This document shows, in pieces, positions 16,399-25,178 of a DNA stretch of 64,000 nt. Under the pieces are notes generated by a model. The model was given only the letters and a program-made list of their open reading frames with translations. It did no database searches and was not told the origin of the DNA. The position numbers and the translations under genes were made by a program. Origin of the DNA: Sulfurimonas hongkongensis (GTDB lineage: Bacteria; Campylobacterota; Campylobacteria; Campylobacterales; Sulfurimonadaceae); NCBI RefSeq assembly GCF_000445475.1, contig NZ_AUPZ01000007.1:1-64000 (forward strand), read 5' to 3'. Numbering within the stretch: the first letter of the stretch is position 1; every line of letters begins with the position of its first letter.

Positions 16399-17088
16399 AT
16401 GAGCAGGAATATAGAGGCTCTAGAGGAAACTTTAGGCTACAGATTTAAAGATAAACAGCTCATTATCGAAGCGCTGACACATAAAAGCTACAAACAGCCC
16501 TACGATAATGAGCGACTAGAATTTTTAGGCGATGCAGTTTTGGATTTAATAGTCGGTGAGTATCTTTTTCATAAATTTAAAAAATCAGATGAGGGTAAAC
16601 TCTCTAAGATTAGAGCCTCCCTTGTAAATGAGACAGGCTTTGATAAGCTTGCAAGGTCACTAAATCTTGGAGAGTATATATTTTTATCTAATGCAGAAGA
16701 AAATAATGGTGGAAGAGATAAGCCATCACTGCTCTCAAACGCTTTTGAAGCTGTTATTGGAGCTATATATCTTGAAGCTGGTCTGCAAAAAGTCCAGAGT
16801 ATTGCTATAAAACTAATAGAGAAAAATCATAAAGAGATATCTCTTGACTCACTATTTAGTGATTATAAAACAACACTTCAAGAGCTAACTCAAGCGAGAT
16901 TTGGCATCACTCCAGAGTACAAAGTTGTAGCGAGTCGCGGACCTGACCATCAAAAAGAGTTTGAGGTTGCGGTTTTTATAGAAGATAAAGAGTACGCTAG
17001 AAGTTGTGGCAAGAGTAAAAAAATAGCACAACAAGAAGCAGCTAAACAGGCTGTGGAGATGCTAAATAAAGGAGATGCAAGTGAATAG
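16399..17088 (+). CDS. rnc: Ribonuclease III
   Basis: The protein of about 229 residues has the RNase III signature ERLEFLGDAVLDLIV near 37-51 and a second acidic site NAFEAVIGAIYLEAG. A C-terminal double-stranded-RNA-binding domain covers the last 70 residues. It processes rRNA precursors and structured RNAs. I chose ATG at 16399 because AAGGGAGAG lies just upstream; an in-frame GTG at 16381 is possible but has no ribosome binding site. It overlaps aroC by eight bases. Confidence 0.95.
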   Translation: MSRNIEALEETLGYRFKDKQLIIEALTHKSYKQPYDNERLEFLGDAVLDLIVGEYLFHKFKKSDEGKLSKIRASLVNETGFDKLARSLNLGEYIFLSNAEENNGGRDKPSLLSNAFEAVIGAIYLEAGLQKVQSIAIKLIEKNHKEISLDSLFSDYKTTLQELTQARFGITPEYKVVASRGPDHQKEFEVAVFIEDKEYARSCGKSKKIAQQEAAKQAVEMLNKGDASE

Positions 17089-18151
17089 TTTTGGAAGTAG
17101 GCTACGCTATAGCACTTTTGGAGAGTCTCACGGTGTGGCTATTGGATGTCTTCTTGATGGAGTTCCCGCAGGGCTCAAGATAGATGAAGCTTTTATCCAA
17201 AGTGAATTGGACCGTAGAAAACCTGGTAAGAGTGAGTTTGAGACAGCCAGAAAAGAGGATGACAAGGTTGAGATCTTAAGTGGTACTTTTGAAGGTTATA
17301 GTACGGGAACTCCTATAGCTATGCTTATCTACAACACAAACCAAAAATCAAAAGACTACTCAAATATTAAGGACATCTTTCGCCCAGGACATGCTGACTT
17401 TACTTATTTTCATAAGTACGGTATCAGAGACTATAGAGGCGGAGGACGAAGTTCGGCTAGAGAGACAGCGGCTAGAGTTGCAGCTGGGGCTATAGCAAAA
17501 CTTATGCTCAATGAGCTTAGCATCGAAGTTAAAAGTGGTATTAGTGAAGTAGCTGGCATTAAGGCTGATATTTTTGATTATGAGAGTGCTAAAGAGAGCA
17601 TTATTTATGCTCTTGATGCAAGCAAAGAGTCAGCCCAAAAGGCTGCTATCCTTAAAGCTAAAAATAGTCATGACTCAGTTGGTGGAGTATCTAGGATTAT
17701 CATTAAAAATGCCCCTATCGGGCTTGGGCAACCGCTTTATTATAAACTAGATGGAGTTCTAGCAGATGCTATGATGGGGTTAAATGCAGTAAAAGCAGTT
17801 GAGATAGGTGATGGAATACTCAGTGCTTCTATAGAGGGTTCACAAAACAACGATGAGATAAGAGCAGATGGCTTTAAGACAAATCATTCAGGCGGAGTAC
17901 TTGGTGGCATTAGCAATGGGGAAGATATTATTCTTAATGTTTACTTTAAACCAACACCATCTATCTTTAAAGAGCAAGAAACCGTAACTACTACAAATAA
18001 AGAGGTGAATTTTTCTCTAAAAGGGAGACACGACCCATGTGTAGCCATCAGAGGAAGCATAGTTTGTGAGGCAATGGCAGCATTAGTTATTGCAGATATG
18101 TTACTTTTAAATATGGGTTCAACAATGAGTGGTATTAAAAAATACTATTAA
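17081..18151 (+). CDS. aroC: Chorismate synthase
   Basis: The protein of about 356 residues makes chorismate from EPSP with reduced FMN. Family signatures are clear: FGESHG near the N-terminus, RPGHADFTYFHKYG, RDYRGGGRSSARETA and RHDPC near the end. GTG at 17081 gives the typical N-terminus MNSFG and has AAAGGAG at ideal distance; the ATG at 17075 sits directly on that ribosome binding site and is unlikely. It is the last gene of the rnhA-rnc unit. Confidence 0.96.
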   Translation: MNSFGSRLRYSTFGESHGVAIGCLLDGVPAGLKIDEAFIQSELDRRKPGKSEFETARKEDDKVEILSGTFEGYSTGTPIAMLIYNTNQKSKDYSNIKDIFRPGHADFTYFHKYGIRDYRGGGRSSARETAARVAAGAIAKLMLNELSIEVKSGISEVAGIKADIFDYESAKESIIYALDASKESAQKAAILKAKNSHDSVGGVSRIIIKNAPIGLGQPLYYKLDGVLADAMMGLNAVKAVEIGDGILSASIEGSQNNDEIRADGFKTNHSGGVLGGISNGEDIILNVYFKPTPSIFKEQETVTTTNKEVNFSLKGRHDPCVAIRGSIVCEAMAALVIADMLLLNMGSTMSGIKKYY

Positions 18152-18276
18152 TATAAGAGAACAAGCTATAAAGTAACATTATATATTAAAATGGTTGGAG
18201 AGGAAGATACTTTTTTGCTAATTTAAGATTTATGTGTTATTATTATCACAAAAATCTTACAATTTAAGGGATCAAA

Positions 18277-18636
18277 ATGAAAAAAATCATTCTTTGCGCG
18301 ATAGTAGCGAGTGCTACTTTATTGGCTGCAGATAGTGCATCAGTGTACAAATCAGGGGTGTTGTTACCGGCAAACGGTGAAGCGATTTATAAACAAGACT
18401 GTATTCAATGTCATGGTGCAGATGGGAAGCAAACAACAGATTCAGGATTTTCTAGAATTGTATATTCGCCAATTAATGGGCTAGATGCTGCTAAACTAGC
18501 AAAAGAGCTAAAAGACTACAGATATGGAAGTGTTAATAAGTATGGTTATGGCCAATTAATGAAAAGCACATTAGTAGATCTTTCTTATGAAGAGATAGAT
18601 GCTCTTGCTGAGTACATTAGCACTAATATGAAATAG
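18277..18636 (+). CDS. Periplasmic monohaem cytochrome c
   Basis: The 119-residue protein has a Sec signal peptide (cut after about residue 18), one CIQCH haem-binding motif near residue 42 and a Met in GYGQLMKS near 97 as probable sixth ligand. It is a class I cytochrome c likely to shuttle electrons in the periplasm. It lies in the sulfur-oxidation region and may accept electrons from sulfur enzymes, but no partner is fused or overlapping. Confidence 0.9.
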   Translation: MKKIILCAIVASATLLAADSASVYKSGVLLPANGEAIYKQDCIQCHGADGKQTTDSGFSRIVYSPINGLDAAKLAKELKDYRYGSVNKYGYGQLMKSTLVDLSYEEIDALAEYISTNMK

Positions 18637-18646
18637 TTAAAGTGTG

Positions 18647-18662
18647 TGCTGAATTTTCAGCA
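18647..18662 (+). terminator. Hairpin after the cytochrome c gene
   Basis: TGCTGAA and TTCAGCA form a short perfect stem ten bases after the stop codon, followed by an AT-rich TATACTTTT tract. Confidence 0.45.
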
Positions 18663-18722
18663 TATACTTTTAGATCACACAGACACCCTTCTTCAAACTT
18701 TTTCCAAAAACAAAGAAAAGCA

Positions 18723-18806
18723 ATGTTGGCATTTGCTAAAGGTTGTGACATAGAAAGTGAACGCTCTTACGAGCAATATCATAAGTTAAAAGCTAAAGGA
18801 CACTAG
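18723..18806 (+). CDS. Tiny possible ORF (27 residues), coupled to the next gene
   Basis: ATG at 18723 opens a 27-residue frame (MLAFAKGCDIESERSYEQYH and on) whose TAG stop touches the start of the next gene. No good ribosome binding site is seen. The frame stays open upstream of the ATG, so it could be the remnant of a longer gene. Weak support. Confidence 0.2.
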   Translation: MLAFAKGCDIESERSYEQYHKLKAKGH

Positions 18807-18808
18807 TG

Positions 18809-19177
18809 ATGCTAAGTGATGCTAAAGAAAAGCTCGAAATGGAGCTAGATAAATACCTTAGAGATGTGGGCGAAGCTACTCCGTACTATCCTGGTATGAG
18901 TGTTCTCTCATCAGAACTTTATAAAAAACAATTAAAAGAGGCATCAGAGCTAATAAAAAAAGAAAATAAAGCTGATGCAAATAATTTTGAGCTTTATCTT
19001 GATACTATAATAGTTAATATGCATACTAAGGTTAAAAAGTATAAAAAATCTATCTATTTTGATAATGAAAAGATAAAAGATATAGAAAATCAAGGATACA
19101 CTATAGTTTTTTATATAGATGAAAAAAAGGGCAAGTATGTTCTTTTAGGTTTAGTAAAATCTAAAGCTACATCTTAA
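18809..19177 (+). CDS. Small hypothetical protein
   Basis: This protein of about 122 residues is charged and soluble, with a long helical N-terminal half and a beta-rich end (YTIVFYIDEKKGKYVLLGLV). The C-terminal part is faintly like the last strands of RelE/ParE toxins, but no catalytic residues can be placed, so this is not a call. ATG at 18809 is preferred over the overlapping GTG at 18806. The tiny frame at 18723 ends at its start. Confidence 0.6.
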   Translation: MLSDAKEKLEMELDKYLRDVGEATPYYPGMSVLSSELYKKQLKEASELIKKENKADANNFELYLDTIIVNMHTKVKKYKKSIYFDNEKIKDIENQGYTIVFYIDEKKGKYVLLGLVKSKATS

Positions 19178-19342
19178 TAACTTGTTTTTATAACGCTGTT
19201 ACAATTTTTCATGTAGTGAATAAATGTAACAAAGTTATCACATTTTAGTTTATTTTTTTAAAATAGTTTTATTTAAGTCTGAAATTTAAAAATTTACGAT
19301 AATGTACAGTTAATTATAAGCTAAAAGTATAAAAGGATAGGC

Positions 19343-20833
19343 ATGGATTATAAATATATTAATAATATGTTATCGAAGATGGACAAAGATCTATCTTCAA
19401 AGGGGATGACAAGGAGAGACGCCATGAAATTAGCAGGTATCTCAGGTGCAAGTTTTATGTTGGGTGGTACTAGTCTTGAAGCGTTGGAAAAAGAACAAAA
19501 ACCAATATCTAAATCAGGGGTAGATGCTAAGATTGTAATCGTTGGTGGAGGGCTTGCTGGAATGAGTACGGCTGCTAGACTAACTCTTAATATTAAGAAC
19601 CCAGATATTACTGTTATTGAGCCTAATAAGCAGTCTGTATCTTATCAACCAGGTCAAACGCTAGTTGCTGCTGGTATTTGGGATGCAGATGAAATCTCTT
19701 ATAACAGAGATGATTTTGTGCCAGAGGGTACAAAGATAATTGAAGATAAAGTTATAGATTTTGACCCAATGAACAATCAAGTAACTACTGCAAAAGGGCA
19801 AGTGATTGATTATGATTATTTAGTTGTAGCTACTGGTTTACAACTTGATTTTGAAAGAATTGAAGGGCTAGAGCATGCTGGTCGCGCCTACTCAACTGGA
19901 GATAATTCAAGACTTCATAAAGCTATAGGTGAGGATAGTGGTATATGTTCAATCTATACAGCTGAGGGTGCTACTAAAACTTGGGAGCAGATGCAAAAAT
20001 ACATCGATAAAGCTAAAAATGCAAAAAATGGTAAAAAAGTGCAATTTCTTTTTACGCACCCAAGTACACCTATTAAGTGTGGTGGTGCTCCAAAGAAAAT
20101 TATGTATCTTACAAATGCGAGACTCAAAGAGGCAGGTGCTAGAGAAAATGCAGAGCTTACCATGTATCCAAATGGTGGAACTATGTTTGGCGTACCTGAA
20201 TATCATGATGCTATCCACGAACAGTTTAAAAGAGAGGGCTTTAAGTGGCACTACAGACACAATCTTGTAGGTGTTGAGCCAGAAAATAAGATAGCTATTT
20301 TTGATTCTCAATGGCAAGAAAAAGGACCTTATGATCCTATTATGAAAGATTTTGAAGTTATTTCCAAGCATGAAAAAATAAGAGTTCCATATGACTTCTT
20401 ACACATAACTCCAGCTGCTGTAGCTCCAAGAGAAGTGGCAGAATCTGATATAGGTTCAGCTAAAGGATGGGTTCCTGTAAACAAAGAAACTCTTCAACAT
20501 ATCAAATTCAAAAATGTGTTCTCGCTTGGTGATATTGCACAAGTGCCAATGGGAAAAACAGGTGGATCTATAAGAAAACAGTATAAAGTGCTTGTAGATA
20601 ACTTAATAGCTCAGATGGAGGGTAAAAAATTACCTTCAAAATATGCTGGTTATACAGTTTGTCCGCTTATTACAGATATCGGTACAGTTATGTTAGCTGA
20701 GTTTGATTGGACTGTTAGACCAACGCCATCATTCCCACTAGATCCACTAGTAGAGAGATGGATATTTTGGTTAATGAAAGTCTATGCTCTTAAACCAATG
20801 ACAATGTACGGAATGCTCTCCGGTAAAGCGTAA
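19343..20833 (+). CDS. sqr: Sulfide:quinone oxidoreductase, type II-like, with twin-arginine N-terminus
   Basis: This 496-residue flavoprotein oxidises sulfide and passes electrons to quinone. The FAD site VIVGGGLAGMSTAARL starts near 65. The redox Cys pair is in PIKCGGAPKKIMYL (about 245) and TVCPLI (about 438), as in the type II SQR group that includes mitochondrial SQR. The amphipathic C-terminus could dip into the membrane. Unusual for SQR, residues 23-45 read TRRDAMKLAGISGASFMLGG, a twin-arginine-type signal, pointing to export of the folded flavoprotein. ATG with AAAAGGAT upstream. A strong terminator follows. Confidence 0.88.
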   Translation: MDYKYINNMLSKMDKDLSSKGMTRRDAMKLAGISGASFMLGGTSLEALEKEQKPISKSGVDAKIVIVGGGLAGMSTAARLTLNIKNPDITVIEPNKQSVSYQPGQTLVAAGIWDADEISYNRDDFVPEGTKIIEDKVIDFDPMNNQVTTAKGQVIDYDYLVVATGLQLDFERIEGLEHAGRAYSTGDNSRLHKAIGEDSGICSIYTAEGATKTWEQMQKYIDKAKNAKNGKKVQFLFTHPSTPIKCGGAPKKIMYLTNARLKEAGARENAELTMYPNGGTMFGVPEYHDAIHEQFKREGFKWHYRHNLVGVEPENKIAIFDSQWQEKGPYDPIMKDFEVISKHEKIRVPYDFLHITPAAVAPREVAESDIGSAKGWVPVNKETLQHIKFKNVFSLGDIAQVPMGKTGGSIRKQYKVLVDNLIAQMEGKKLPSKYAGYTVCPLITDIGTVMLAEFDWTVRPTPSFPLDPLVERWIFWLMKVYALKPMTMYGMLSGKA

Positions 20834-20837
20834 TCTA

Positions 20838-20865
20838 TTAGAGAGAAAAATATTTTTCTCTCTAA
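20838..20865 (+). terminator. Terminator hairpin after sqr
   Basis: A perfect 28-base palindrome (TTAGAGAGAAAAAT and its complement) begins five bases after the stop codon and contains a T-run; it could work in both directions. Confidence 0.7.
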
Positions 20866-20916
20866 TCCCTTCTTTCATAAAACAAAAGAAACACCTTTAA
20901 CACCCAGGATTTTTAT

Positions 20917-21414
20917 ATGCAAGTAAAATTTGAGTTCGCCATCTATGATGAGGCTCTAGACAAGTTTGAGTTAGATGAAAATACCTACTCTTATGAGTTA
21001 AGTGATGAGCAAGCTAAGACTTATAATCTCTTAAAAAGTAGAGAGTTACATCTCTATAACTTCTTTAAAGAGTCTGAATCTATTTCAGACTGGATAAAAG
21101 AAGAGGTATATCCAAACAAGATAGGCAAAAAAATAGCAATTTGTGATATAAATGAGATAAGCTTTAGGAGATACTACTTTTTTAAAGTAACAAGTGCTGA
21201 TGTTCATTATGATTATTTCAAAAAGCTTTTTGGTATCCATCATGAATCAGACTGGCAAGATAGAGAAGAGGTCGGAGAAGAGATTTTGGAGCGACTACTA
21301 GTTAAGCGACAAGAACTTATAATTGAGCTAAAAGAAGATGCTGTAGAAGATGAAAAAGTTGAACCTAATGAAGAGGGCTCACAAGTATCTGCGAAAAATT
21401 TTATAAGCCAATAG
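20917..21414 (+). CDS. Hypothetical acidic protein
   Basis: This soluble 165-residue protein has mixed helix and strand at its N-terminus and a very acidic C-terminal tail (residues about 125-155, Glu/Asp rich). No domain is recognised. It lies between sqr and the sox cluster, but terminators and a long gap separate it from both, so a sulfur role cannot be claimed. Confidence 0.7.
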   Translation: MQVKFEFAIYDEALDKFELDENTYSYELSDEQAKTYNLLKSRELHLYNFFKESESISDWIKEEVYPNKIGKKIAICDINEISFRRYYFFKVTSADVHYDYFKKLFGIHHESDWQDREEVGEEILERLLVKRQELIIELKEDAVEDEKVEPNEEGSQVSAKNFISQ

Positions 21415-21823
21415 TTCCCTCCTTAGCATTAAACTAATCATATATTTTTTGCCTTATAAATAAGTACAAATTTATCACAAATTTTCCTACATAAGACGAG
21501 CAGTATGAATGAGGCTTAAATGAAAATAAATCATCACACCTATGTGCTTGAATCAGAAAAGTTATTCTATTTTAGGGCACTATAAGTGCCCTTGATAAGC
21601 TGTATTAAAAAAAACTATACATTGATTTTTAGTTTTAAAAGCTGTGTTCCTATTGGTAACAGAATCCATGCGAATATCTTTATATCTTTAATTCTTTAAT
21701 CCAATAATGGCATTAACTCTTGTAAAGATGTATAATAACTTTTGTGCCAACTTTGTGATAAAAACAACACAAGGTTAACAGAATTAATGTATTAAAAATA
21801 AGTAAAACTATAAAGGGGAAGAT
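21415..21823 (+). promoter_or_regulatory. Long gene-free leader before the sox cluster
   Basis: No credible gene is seen in these 409 bases. They hold a perfect 8-base-stem hairpin AGGGCACT-ATA-AGTGCCCT at 21574-21592 without a T-run, a TATAAT box at 21731-21736 (likely the sox promoter, leaving an 85-base leader), and an imperfect CTTTGTG...CACAAGG repeat at about 21751-21774. A regulator site is plausible but unproven. Confidence 0.5.
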
Positions 21824-23125
21824 GTGGATAAAGCATTCAAATCAGAAGAATCAACATCTGTTAGCAGAAGAGATTTCTTTAAAAGAACAGCATCTGTAAG
21901 TGCAGTTGCCGCTGTAAGTATTTTAGCACCGGGTGCACTACTTGCTGACGATGAAAACATTATACATCACACTAAGTGGGGGACTACTTTAGGAGATGAG
22001 TGTAACTATAATCCTTATGGATTACCATCTAAGTATGAGCACAACATAGTAAGAAGAACCTCTCCTCTTATGTCATCGGCTGGAGATATGCACGCTGCTA
22101 TATCTATGTCGCCTTTGCATGAGTTAAGTGGTATTATCACTCCAAATGGCTTACACTTTACTCGTACTCACAATGGTGTAGCTCAAGTTGATCCAAATAA
22201 GTTTAGACTAATGATTCATGGACTTGTGGACAAGACAATTGTTCTTACTTTAGATGAACTAAAAAGATATCCAAGTGAGAGTAGAATTCTATTTTTAGAG
22301 TGTCCATCAAATGGGGCTGCTGAGTGGAAAGGTCCACAATTTGGTTCTTTACAATTTGTAAAAGGAATGATGAGTTGTGCAGAGTGGACAGGCGTTCGTT
22401 TAAAAACTATACTTGATGAGTTAGGTCTAAAACCAAACGCTAGATGGATGCTTGCAGAGGGAAGTGATGGCTCAGAAATGAGTAGAACTGTTCCTGTTGA
22501 AAAAGTTTTAGATGATGCTATGATAGTTTGGGCTCAAAATGGTGAGGCACTGCGTCCTGAGCAGGGTTATCCAGTTCGTTTAATGTTGCCGGGTTGGGAA
22601 GCTAACCTTTGTGTCAAGTGGCTAAAAAGACTAGAGTTTGGTGAAGATCCATGGTATGCGAAGGAAGAGACTTCTAAATATACTGTATTAACTCCAAGTG
22701 GTAGAGCTATTCAGCATTTCTATGCAAATGAAGTAAACTCTATTATTACATCTCCATGTCCTGAAAAGCCTTGGACTGATCTTAAAGTTGGAGATTTAGT
22801 CGAAATAGAAGGTTTAGCATGGACTGGTCACGGAACAATAACAAATGTTGATATAAGTTTTGATGGTGGAAAAAATTGGACAGAGGCACACCTTAAAGGT
22901 TTAGTCCTTCCAAAAGCTTGGACTAGATTCTCATATATGTATAGATATGAAGGAAAACCGTTATTGCTTCAGAGTCGTGCAGTTGATGATAGTAACAATG
23001 TTCAACCTACAGTAAATCAAGAAAAGAAAGTTGTTGGTGTTGAGGGTGTTTATCATAGAAATGCAATCTGTACTTGGGAAGTGACTGATAAAGGGGAGGT
23101 GAACAATGTTCAAGTTAGATCATAA
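21824..23125 (+). CDS. soxC: Sulfane dehydrogenase SoxC, molybdopterin subunit
   Basis: The 433-residue protein of the sulfite-oxidase family starts with a twin-arginine signal (SRRDFFKRTASVSAVAAVS) and is exported folded. The molybdenum-ligating Cys is in FLECPSNGAAEW near 159, and the Mo-co dimerisation domain forms the C-terminal third. With SoxD it oxidises the sulfane sulfur bound to SoxYZ. The start is GTG with AAAGGGGAAG upstream. It overlaps soxD by 20 bases. First gene of soxC-D-Y-Z-H. Confidence 0.95.
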   Translation: MDKAFKSEESTSVSRRDFFKRTASVSAVAAVSILAPGALLADDENIIHHTKWGTTLGDECNYNPYGLPSKYEHNIVRRTSPLMSSAGDMHAAISMSPLHELSGIITPNGLHFTRTHNGVAQVDPNKFRLMIHGLVDKTIVLTLDELKRYPSESRILFLECPSNGAAEWKGPQFGSLQFVKGMMSCAEWTGVRLKTILDELGLKPNARWMLAEGSDGSEMSRTVPVEKVLDDAMIVWAQNGEALRPEQGYPVRLMLPGWEANLCVKWLKRLEFGEDPWYAKEETSKYTVLTPSGRAIQHFYANEVNSIITSPCPEKPWTDLKVGDLVEIEGLAWTGHGTITNVDISFDGGKNWTEAHLKGLVLPKAWTRFSYMYRYEGKPLLLQSRAVDDSNNVQPTVNQEKKVVGVEGVYHRNAICTWEVTDKGEVNNVQVRS

Positions 23126-24320
23126 ATCTATTTTAATAGGAGCATCTGCTGTTGCAAGTGTAGCGCTTCTTTTTACAGGGTGTTTATCTTCATCGTCAAG
23201 TACTAATGAAGCAACTTCTGCAAAGGCTAAAGAAAACATTTTAACTGGACCGTATGCTGGGAAAATGGGTGCCATAGATGGTGGTGTTATTTATCCTAGA
23301 GAAAACGGAATGTATACAGCTTATGTTCTAAATGAACAAAGCACAAAAGGCATAAATCACGGTAGACCTGCCACAGCCAATGAGATAAAAGCATGGGACT
23401 TGGATGCACTACCAGATGGTTCAGGTTTACCTGAGGGTGAAGGTTCTGTTGAAGAAGGCGATGAGCTTTATGAGGCTCAGTGTGCATCTTGTCATGGTGA
23501 CTTTGGCGGTGGTGGACACGGCTATCCAGCACTAGCAGGCGGTAATCAATCTAAAGATGAAAATGGAGTTATTATCACGCTTAAAAATCAAAGAGAGTAT
23601 GGGAAAACAGAGGCACCAAAAAGAACCGTTGGTACTTATTGGCCTGTAGCTACTACACTCTTTACATATATTAGAGATGCTATGCCATATGCAACTCCTA
23701 AAAGCTTAAGCAATGATGAAGTTTATGCTATTACAGCTTATATATTGGCTCAAAACTATATAAAGATTGATGGCGAAGTGATGGATGAGGAGTATGTTCT
23801 AAATGCAGAAAAACTTGCAAAAGTAGTTCTTCCAAATAGAGATGGGTTTTATCCAAATATCGATGGCCCAACAGGTCCAGCTGATGTAAAAGCATTTTAT
23901 GCAGATCGTGCTAAAAATATTGGTGCTGGTGTAAGATGTATGACTGACTGTAAAGATCCAGGTGGTCAAGATGGTAAGACTGAAGCTAAAGTTGTAAGAA
24001 TAGCTTACGAAATGACAGATGTTAGTCCTCCATATTCAACAGTTAGAGATTTACCACCTGAGGTTGAAGACGCAACCATATCTAAAGCTGAAAAAATGTA
24101 CAATGATTCATGTAAGCTGTGTCACGCAACTGATAACATGGGAGCACCAGCTCTTGGAGATGTAGAAGCATGGCGTGCAGTTACAAAAAAAGGTATTGAT
24201 GAAGTGGTAAAAAACTCTATCAATGGTGTAGGTGGTATGCCTCCAAAAGGTGGTAATGCTGACTTAACACAATCGGAAATTAGATCAATAGTCGAATTTA
24301 TGATAGATTCAAGTAAGTAA
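23106..24320 (+). CDS. soxD: SoxD-type dihaem cytochrome c
   Basis: The 404-residue exported protein has a lipoprotein-like signal (LLFTGC, Cys about 26) and two haem motifs, CASCH near 127 and CKLCH near 337, with Met-containing loops as probable ligands. It is the electron-accepting partner of SoxC. The ATG lies inside soxC with GGGGAGG upstream. The region between the two haem domains holds an extra CMTDC pair near 279-283 of unknown role. The length is close to other SoxD proteins. Confidence 0.92.
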   Translation: MFKLDHKSILIGASAVASVALLFTGCLSSSSSTNEATSAKAKENILTGPYAGKMGAIDGGVIYPRENGMYTAYVLNEQSTKGINHGRPATANEIKAWDLDALPDGSGLPEGEGSVEEGDELYEAQCASCHGDFGGGGHGYPALAGGNQSKDENGVIITLKNQREYGKTEAPKRTVGTYWPVATTLFTYIRDAMPYATPKSLSNDEVYAITAYILAQNYIKIDGEVMDEEYVLNAEKLAKVVLPNRDGFYPNIDGPTGPADVKAFYADRAKNIGAGVRCMTDCKDPGGQDGKTEAKVVRIAYEMTDVSPPYSTVRDLPPEVEDATISKAEKMYNDSCKLCHATDNMGAPALGDVEAWRAVTKKGIDEVVKNSINGVGGMPPKGGNADLTQSEIRSIVEFMIDSSK

Positions 24321-24348
24321 AACATTAAATTAAAATAAGGAAAACAAA

Positions 24349-24810
24349 ATGGATAGAAGAAAATTTTTAGGCGTAGGTCTTGCAGCTTTTGTTGCAATTG
24401 TTGCACCAGGAACAGATTTAAGAGCAGTAGACTTTAGAAAAACTAAGCCAAAAGCATGGGAAGTAGAAAAAACAGTTGATGGTATTAAAGCCCTTTATGG
24501 TAATGGCGAATTAAAAACAAGTAAAAAATTATCATTTAAGGCTCCAAAGCTAGCTGAAAATGGTGGTTCAATTCCAATCACGATCAAGTCGTCATTAGAT
24601 TTGGAATCAGTAGCACTTTTTCAAGATGCGAATCCTAGATGTTTAACTTGTGTATTCTCTGTACCTGAGGGTGCTATTATAGATTATGATTTTAGAATTA
24701 AATTAAGACAAACTGCAGTTGTTACTGTTGTTGGTAAAGAGAGAGGTACAGGTAACTTATATACTGCATCAAAAGAGATAGATGTGTCTATTGGTGGTTG
24801 TGGAGGTTGA
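24349..24810 (+). CDS. soxY: Sulfur-carrier protein SoxY
   Basis: This 153-residue protein has a twin-arginine-type signal (DRRKFLGVGLAAF) and ends in GGCGG, the swinging-arm Cys (about residue 151) on which sulfur intermediates are carried through the Sox cycle. It pairs with SoxZ encoded next. ATG follows AAGGAAAA. Length is normal. Confidence 0.96.
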   Translation: MDRRKFLGVGLAAFVAIVAPGTDLRAVDFRKTKPKAWEVEKTVDGIKALYGNGELKTSKKLSFKAPKLAENGGSIPITIKSSLDLESVALFQDANPRCLTCVFSVPEGAIIDYDFRIKLRQTAVVTVVGKERGTGNLYTASKEIDVSIGGCGG

Positions 24811-24866
24811 TCTACCTTCCCACCCAACAACAAAATAAATATAAAATAAAATAAAAAGGTAATAAA

Positions 24867-25169
24867 ATGGCAAAGATGAAAATTAAGGCAAAAGAAAAAA
24901 AAGGCGTTGTTAAAGTAAAGGCGATGTTTACGAGCTTGATGGCTGACAAAGAAGAAGCGATCAAAAAAGGAATAAGCCCTTCATATATCAGATACATTAC
25001 AGCTAAGGCTAACGATAAGATAGTATATGAGGTTACCACAAGTGGCTTTATGTCTGAAAACCCGCTTGTAAAGTTTGAGTTCAAGGGAGCTAAAAAAGGT
25101 GATAAAATTACTTTTACTACAGTAGACAATGAAAATAAAACGGAAACAAGCAGTAAAAAAATCAAATAG
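24867..25169 (+). CDS. soxZ: SoxZ, partner of SoxY
   Basis: The 100-residue beta-sheet protein has no signal peptide and is expected to be exported bound to SoxY. Family features include an early MKIKA start, GFMSENPLVKFEF and the strand pairs at the end. ATG follows AAAAAGGT. It lies 57 bases behind soxY and 10 before the hydrolase. Confidence 0.95.
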   Translation: MAKMKIKAKEKKGVVKVKAMFTSLMADKEEAIKKGISPSYIRYITAKANDKIVYEVTTSGFMSENPLVKFEFKGAKKGDKITFTTVDNENKTETSSKKIK

Positions 25170-25178
25170 GGATACCTT

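Noticed and set aside
19949-20371. 140-residue open frame on the minus strand
   Set aside because: It lies fully inside sqr in antisense and has no recognisable protein character.
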